Assembly (NCBI GenBank): GCA_029582265.1
Contig: CM055823.1
Coordinates: 25,594,569 to 25,658,568 of the forward strand
Origin: Zoroaster sp. YZ-2022
Lineage: Eukaryota; Echinodermata; Asteroidea; Forcipulatida; Zoroasteridae
DNA length: 64,000 bases
Reading direction: 5' to 3'
Shown here: piece after piece, positions 59,061-64,000 of the stretch
How the letters are laid out: the number at the start of each line of letters is the position of its first letter
Position numbering within the stretch: position 1 is the stretch's first letter
Translations under genes and position numbers: made by a program
The notes under the pieces: model-generated
Told to the model about the DNA's origin: nothing
Databases searched by the model: none
What the model saw: the letters and a program-made list of their open reading frames with translations, nothing else

Positions 59061-60007
59061 ATAGCAGGGTTTGCCCTTAACTTTTTTTTTTCACAGTCCA
59101 GCGGGACCAGTAGGCTTGCATTGTGACTGGTCCACCAGGTTTTGACTGGTCCGTCATATATACGGCATGTGCACGCAGTATTCAATAAGTTTCTTATCAG
59201 AGTTACTCTAATTATAGTTAATACACTGTAATATAGTTAATACACTAATCGCACAGCCACATATCAATTATGAATGAAAAAATACACACACCAACAATAA
59301 CTTGATTACGGTCAGTAAATATATTTATTGGAAAATGAAACAATTTTACAAAACAATATGCATATATGTAAGCAAAGATCGTTTGTAAAAAACTTATCTT
59401 CTAACAAACAAAAACGAAAACCTGCAAAACATGGCATGTAAAAATAAAATACCGATTGTCACCAAAGAATTTATCGTCCACGGAATTACATTCTCAACCA
59501 GCGCGCTATTTTGATGCAGTCATTGAAGGCACTCAGACACGCTCACTTCAGTTAGCGCGTGTAATGCCCGTCATAGCGCGTAACAAATTTTTCTATTGGT
59601 CGAACGAGAACAATACGTCATCATACAAACCAATAGAAATATTTGTTACGCGCTGTATGCAATGCATATAGTGCGTAAAACTTTTCTTATTGTTCGAACG
59701 AGAACACATACAATCAATATAAATATTCGTTACGTGATTTGGATCATGTCACCACAAAATGTAAACATTAGGCCTCGATCGTGTGTGTAAAATGGTGCTC
59801 ACCTGAAAATAATCATGATGCTCTGATCATTCTTAGACAGTTTTGAGGCAAGTCCAATAAAGACAGAAAAAAATAACTCAGTCTTGCGGTTTCTTTCTTA
59901 ATTGCTTTCTGTAATCCATACCCTTGTCGATTTTTTTTCGACTGGCCAGCCGGAGCTTTTGGCGAGGTATTTCAGCTGGTCTGCCGCATGTGGCCAGTGG
60001 CCAGGTC
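59061..60007. mobile_element. ~1-kb insertion splitting the zinc-finger array (unit C)
   Basis: Counterpart of 50036-50988 with small indels, including loss of bases inside the stem-forming palindrome near 59560-59580. Confidence 0.5.
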
Positions 60008-60999
60008 GAGAGAAACCATTTGTTTGTAACATTTGTGGAAAAGCCTTTTCAGATGAAAGCTCTGTACGACGGCATCAAAGAGTCCACACTGGAGAGAAAC
60101 CATTTGTTTGTGAAATTTGTGGCAAAGCCTTTTCGCAGACAACCCATCTAACTGTGCATGACCGAGTCCACAGTGGAGAGAAACCATTTGTTTGTGACTT
60201 TTGTGAAAAAGCCTTTTCAAATCAAAGGGATGTAAAAAGGCATCAGCGAGTCCACACTGCAGAAAAACAATTTCTTTGTGACATTTGTGGTAAAGGCTTT
60301 GCACAATCAGGCAATCTTAAAATTCATCAGTGAGTTCACAGTGGATAGAAACCATTTGTTTGTGACATTTGTGAAAAAGCCTTGAAAGTACTGTAAGAAA
60401 GCATCGAAGAGTCCACACTGCTGAAGAATATTTGTTTGTGACGTTTGTTGGCAGTCTTTCCCACAAAAAGGCAATTTAAATAACCATCAAAACATTATTA
60501 CATTTACCGAGAAACTATTTGTTTGTGATATTTGTGGTAAATCCTTCACACAAATAAGCAGTCTAAAAAGTAGAATCCCCACTGAAAGAAAACAATTGTT
60601 TTTGACATTTGTGGAAAAGCCTCCTCATCAGAAAGCCATCGAGAACAGCATTAAGCAGTCCACACTGGAGAGGAACCATTTGTGGCATTTTCAGTAGTGT
60701 AAATCCTTCTCAGTAAGGTGCAGTCTTGTACAGCATCAGATAATTCACACTGGAGAGGAACCATTTGTTTGTGACATTTGTGAAAAGCCTTTAGATAGAA
60801 ATGCTGTAGAAAGTATAAACTATTCCACACTGGAGAGAAAACATTTGTGGAAAAGCTTTTTCAAAAGTAAGTTACTTGAAACAACGTCAGACAGTTCATT
60901 CTGGAGAGAAACCATTTGTTTGTGACATTGGTGGTGATTCCTTTTCACAAGAGGAGTGTCCAAGACGTCATGAAATAATCCACGCCAGGAGGAACTAAG
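60008..60999 (+). pseudogene. second zinc-finger block of unit C
   Basis: Same four open fingers and shared TGA (60331-60333), then decayed fingers with some new indels. Confidence 0.65.
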
Positions 61000-61089
61000 C
61001 CTTTTGTTGCTCATTTAACATTTAAGATTATGTTCGCATTTGGGAAAACGGCTTTTTGGGCTTATTGTCGTCCATTTGGTAGTAATTGT

Positions 61090-64000
61090 CACTATGAACA
61101 GGGAAATGTCCGCTATTGTTAGGGACAAAATGTCTTAAACAGTACAATGGGGCTTAGGTTTAAGACATTTAAATGTCTGAAATGTAGTACAGCTTACGTT
61201 TCAGCCATTTAAATGTCTTAAACCTAAGTAGGGATAACGTTTAAGACATTTAAATGTCTGAAACATTAAGATGCTTACGTAAGACATTTAAATGACTGAA
61301 ATTCTAACCAGCTTAGGTTTAAGAAATTCCACCCAGAGTGTCAGAATCTTGTGGTTAGAAAATGTCTGAAATATCTCTTTGAAGTTCAACCAAGAGTGAC
61401 ACCATGTCTGAAGGTATACTGACTGCCATTGTTATTGGGTTAGTTGTTTACAATTAGTATGCAATGGGCAATAAGTGGTAGAGTACAGCTATAAACCACC
61501 ATTCTGATTTCAAAGTACTGTACATGGATATACATTAACTGGCAACTCATTAAGAGATAAGAATTAACTCCAGTTCCTTATTCCAATATATTTCTACATG
61601 AATACTGAATTCCCAATACTCTTTTGTACACTGAATAAGAACTTATTTACATGTATTCACTCCAAGCTAACAGCTCTGGTCCATCTGCCTCATGATCATC
61701 AGTGATCTCTTGTGTTCATGTCATACAACCTGATTCCACATTCTCTTAAACTTTTAGATTGAAAACCTAGGAACAAACTTCGAAAGATCTGTCACATGTT
61801 TTAATCAAATAGAATGAGTTTCAGTAAAAAAGAGAACAATCTGACACTGTGTTCCCATATGAGTTAGCCCAAGTACATACATGTATTACATTGGCCCTAT
61901 ACGTGGGTCTCATCATGCATAGATACAAATTATGTTTTCGAAATCACTGGCTCTTACTTGGCTGTGAACACTCACACACTTTATGGACGCATATTTTGTA
62001 AAGGCAACCAAACATGTTGTGTGAAAGAAAAAGTGCAGATCCTTTCTTGTATTTTTAGTCATATGAAACGTATTGAAATGAGTCAAATGAGGGTTGTGCT
62101 CGGATGATTTGCAAAAAGCATATATGTAGTTAGCTTTCAAACTGCAACTGGATGGATGAATAACTTTGAATATGTCTGTTTTTTAAAATAGACTATGCAG
62201 AGTAGATGGCAGTGAAGTAGTTAAATGAACAATCAAGTTTTTCCTGTGGTATATTTATATAAGAGTTCGAGCATTGGTATAAATTAAGATACTGTTGCAT
62301 TCCCACTATTGTGGGTCAACAAAATAATAAGGGCGGACACAAACTTTGTTGTGACAATCTCAATGGGTTTGGTTTATTATTAACATCACTATTTAACAAT
62401 GGCACTAGTAACATACGTATGACAGGAGTGGTAGCGTATAGGTACATGTCAATAGTTAAACTTATATACTTGTGCTAAGTTCCGAATAGTGTACGAATAC
62501 CAACTATTGGGTACAGTCAGTGGGGACCATCGTTCGTTCACGCGGCTTGTCACTCGGTATACGGTACGGGCACTGCTATACCGAGAGACGGGCGGCTGGT
62601 CGGTCTCTCACGACGGGGACCACCGGGGCTTGACTACACGGGGTCTGGACGGGCCAGAAGTGTGTATCAGACCGCATAGTTACGTAGGCGAACCAATGGC
62701 CATATCGACGCCCCTGCACCATTGGTTCAACGAACGAGGCTCTGGACCGTAATAGTTCGGTATATCGCACTGTCATAGATATCACACAGATATCATTCGG
62801 AATCGCACTTCCTGAGATCAGGAAATCTCGGGGTTATATAGGAATCTGGGGCCTAGGAATAAATAAAACAGTAGCCTAGTTTAGCGTCTTAGTCAATGAG
62901 AAGCTTGGCTTCCGCGTCTAAGGGTAGAAACGTGTGCAAAATCAGGGTATACAACAGGTCCTTGTTCCATATAAGGAAAGGTATTTGACGAAAGTGAAGT
63001 GATCGACAACTTAGAAAGGAGGGCGTGTTCAAAGGGAAAAATGCTTACCGGGCATGTTAAGCTATTTGCTTGGATGCTAAGCTATTACTGCATGAGGGGA
63101 ACAGCGGCTGTGCTTGGGTAGGGAGCACTATACACGGGCCACGGCTAATGACTGAGCGGGTCAAATACGGTGACTGTTTGGCCGTGGTTCACCCACGAAC
63201 CGTGTGGGTGGTGTGAAGGGTGGACCCATGAAAGTATTCGGAAAATAGACAAAGTCCAAAGGACGGCTCCAAGCCACGTGGTGGGAGGGTGTGGCACGCA
63301 CGCAAGGCTCTCTGGTGTTGCATTATGCATTGCGTTGGCGCTGGATATGCATGAGGAAAAGTAGCGTCCTTGTATGGATTGCATATTCATAGCAGACAAT
63401 CGAGGGTCTGGGAAAACAACCCTGGGACTTAGACTGCTTGAAATTGCATCGTAAGCAAAATATTGGAAGTGGAAGAAGTGAAATAGAGGGTGCTAAAATA
63501 TTTGTCAAAAATCAAAGGGTAAGATTCGTAACACTACCAAATACCAAGACAAGTGATTGTTTGGGAAGGGCTATCCATCTTTGACCAATTTATATTAAAT
63601 ACTAACCTTTAAGTAAAACAAGTAATTAAAATGCAATTTACAAGCCTCCCGTGTATTTTAAATTTTGATTGAGAAAATCATCCAGGTAAGCAACGACCCC
63701 ATTACAACCATGATGTTGCATCATACGAGAGACAGGCGCAGTTAATCTCTGAAAATGCATGGCGCACGTTTAGCTCCAAATGAAGTTTAGTGCCATAAAA
63801 TAAGTCATTGGGATGACGGGGAATATACCGATAAGCACTTTTGAGATCCACTTTGGGAGTCATATTTTGGAATCACACTTTTGGTTTTTTTCCCCATTTT
63901 CCCAGCGCGTTATGTAAATGGGCAGTTAATTGTGTTGCACTTTCGTCTTTTCACTGGTTTCGGATCGAAATTGAAGTCTGAAGCTATATGTACATGTACA
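61090..64000. mobile_element. CACTA (EnSpm-like) element of unit C, cut by window end
   Basis: CACTA start at 61090 after TGT; left inverted repeat to about 61940. The interior, including the GC-richer part and the reverse-transcriptase remnant (about 63450-63850), matches unit B with small indels. The right end is outside the window. Confidence 0.78.

Overview
This window is nuclear DNA of a metazoan, most likely a marine invertebrate. The evidence is introns with GT/AG borders, long C2H2 zinc-finger arrays with TGEKPF linkers, many DNA transposons and MITEs, a CR1/L2-type LINE carrying a 2A peptide, and scattered TACATGTA runs. There are no bacterial operons, rRNA or tRNA genes that I can see. 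I cannot name the phylum from the sequence alone.

Left end (1-7000): a partial piggyBac transposase gene on the minus strand (1-1658, two exons) lies next to a compact, AT-rich, virus-like gene cluster (1728 to about 7000). Short intron-less genes run rightward (1728-4889) and leftward (6660-4990) and converge on a hairpin at 4924-4950. The leftward genes share an upstream motif of about 55 bases. One leftward gene resembles a PCNA sliding clamp and one is a small zinc ribbon. The rightward genes belong to families I have seen only as uncharacterised proteins of invertebrate mobile or virus-like elements. At least four genes carry one frame break each, so this looks like an endogenised, decaying element.

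Middle (7000-18000): mostly non-coding mobile DNA. It holds a two-copy duplication with CRE-like palindromes and hairpins (6866-8490), a 1.3-kb element with long inverted repeats (8883-10168), a TTAA-flanked piggyBac-type MITE (11288-11750), a block of palindromic modules joined by TG microsatellites (11995-13440) and a CTATAG-rich satellite (13755-14250).

Zinc-finger cluster (18071-64000, all plus strand): a dead copy (18071-18740), a 14-finger gene (19474-20691) whose 5' leader was replaced by a piggyBac-type MITE, a 21-finger gene (23082-24947), and then three tandem copies (A, B, C) of a roughly 9.04-kb unit. Each unit holds a 15-finger gene, a second decayed finger block separated by a 1-kb insertion, and a 4.8-kb CACTA (EnSpm)-type element. 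The CACTA element sits at the same site in all three units with a TGT target duplication, and the window contains the matching unoccupied site at 22520-22522 next to the 21-finger gene. Unit A alone has a 3.3-kb LINE inserted in its CACTA element. Unit B has the intact finger reading frame. Unit A has a 2-base deletion and unit C many small indels.

Between the 21-finger gene and unit A lie several MITEs, minisatellites and a 4.45-kb transposon (28461-32911) with TGG target duplications and a broken nuclease-like gene resembling Academ-type elements. A 500-N assembly gap (33391-33890) precedes the first, truncated, CACTA copy.
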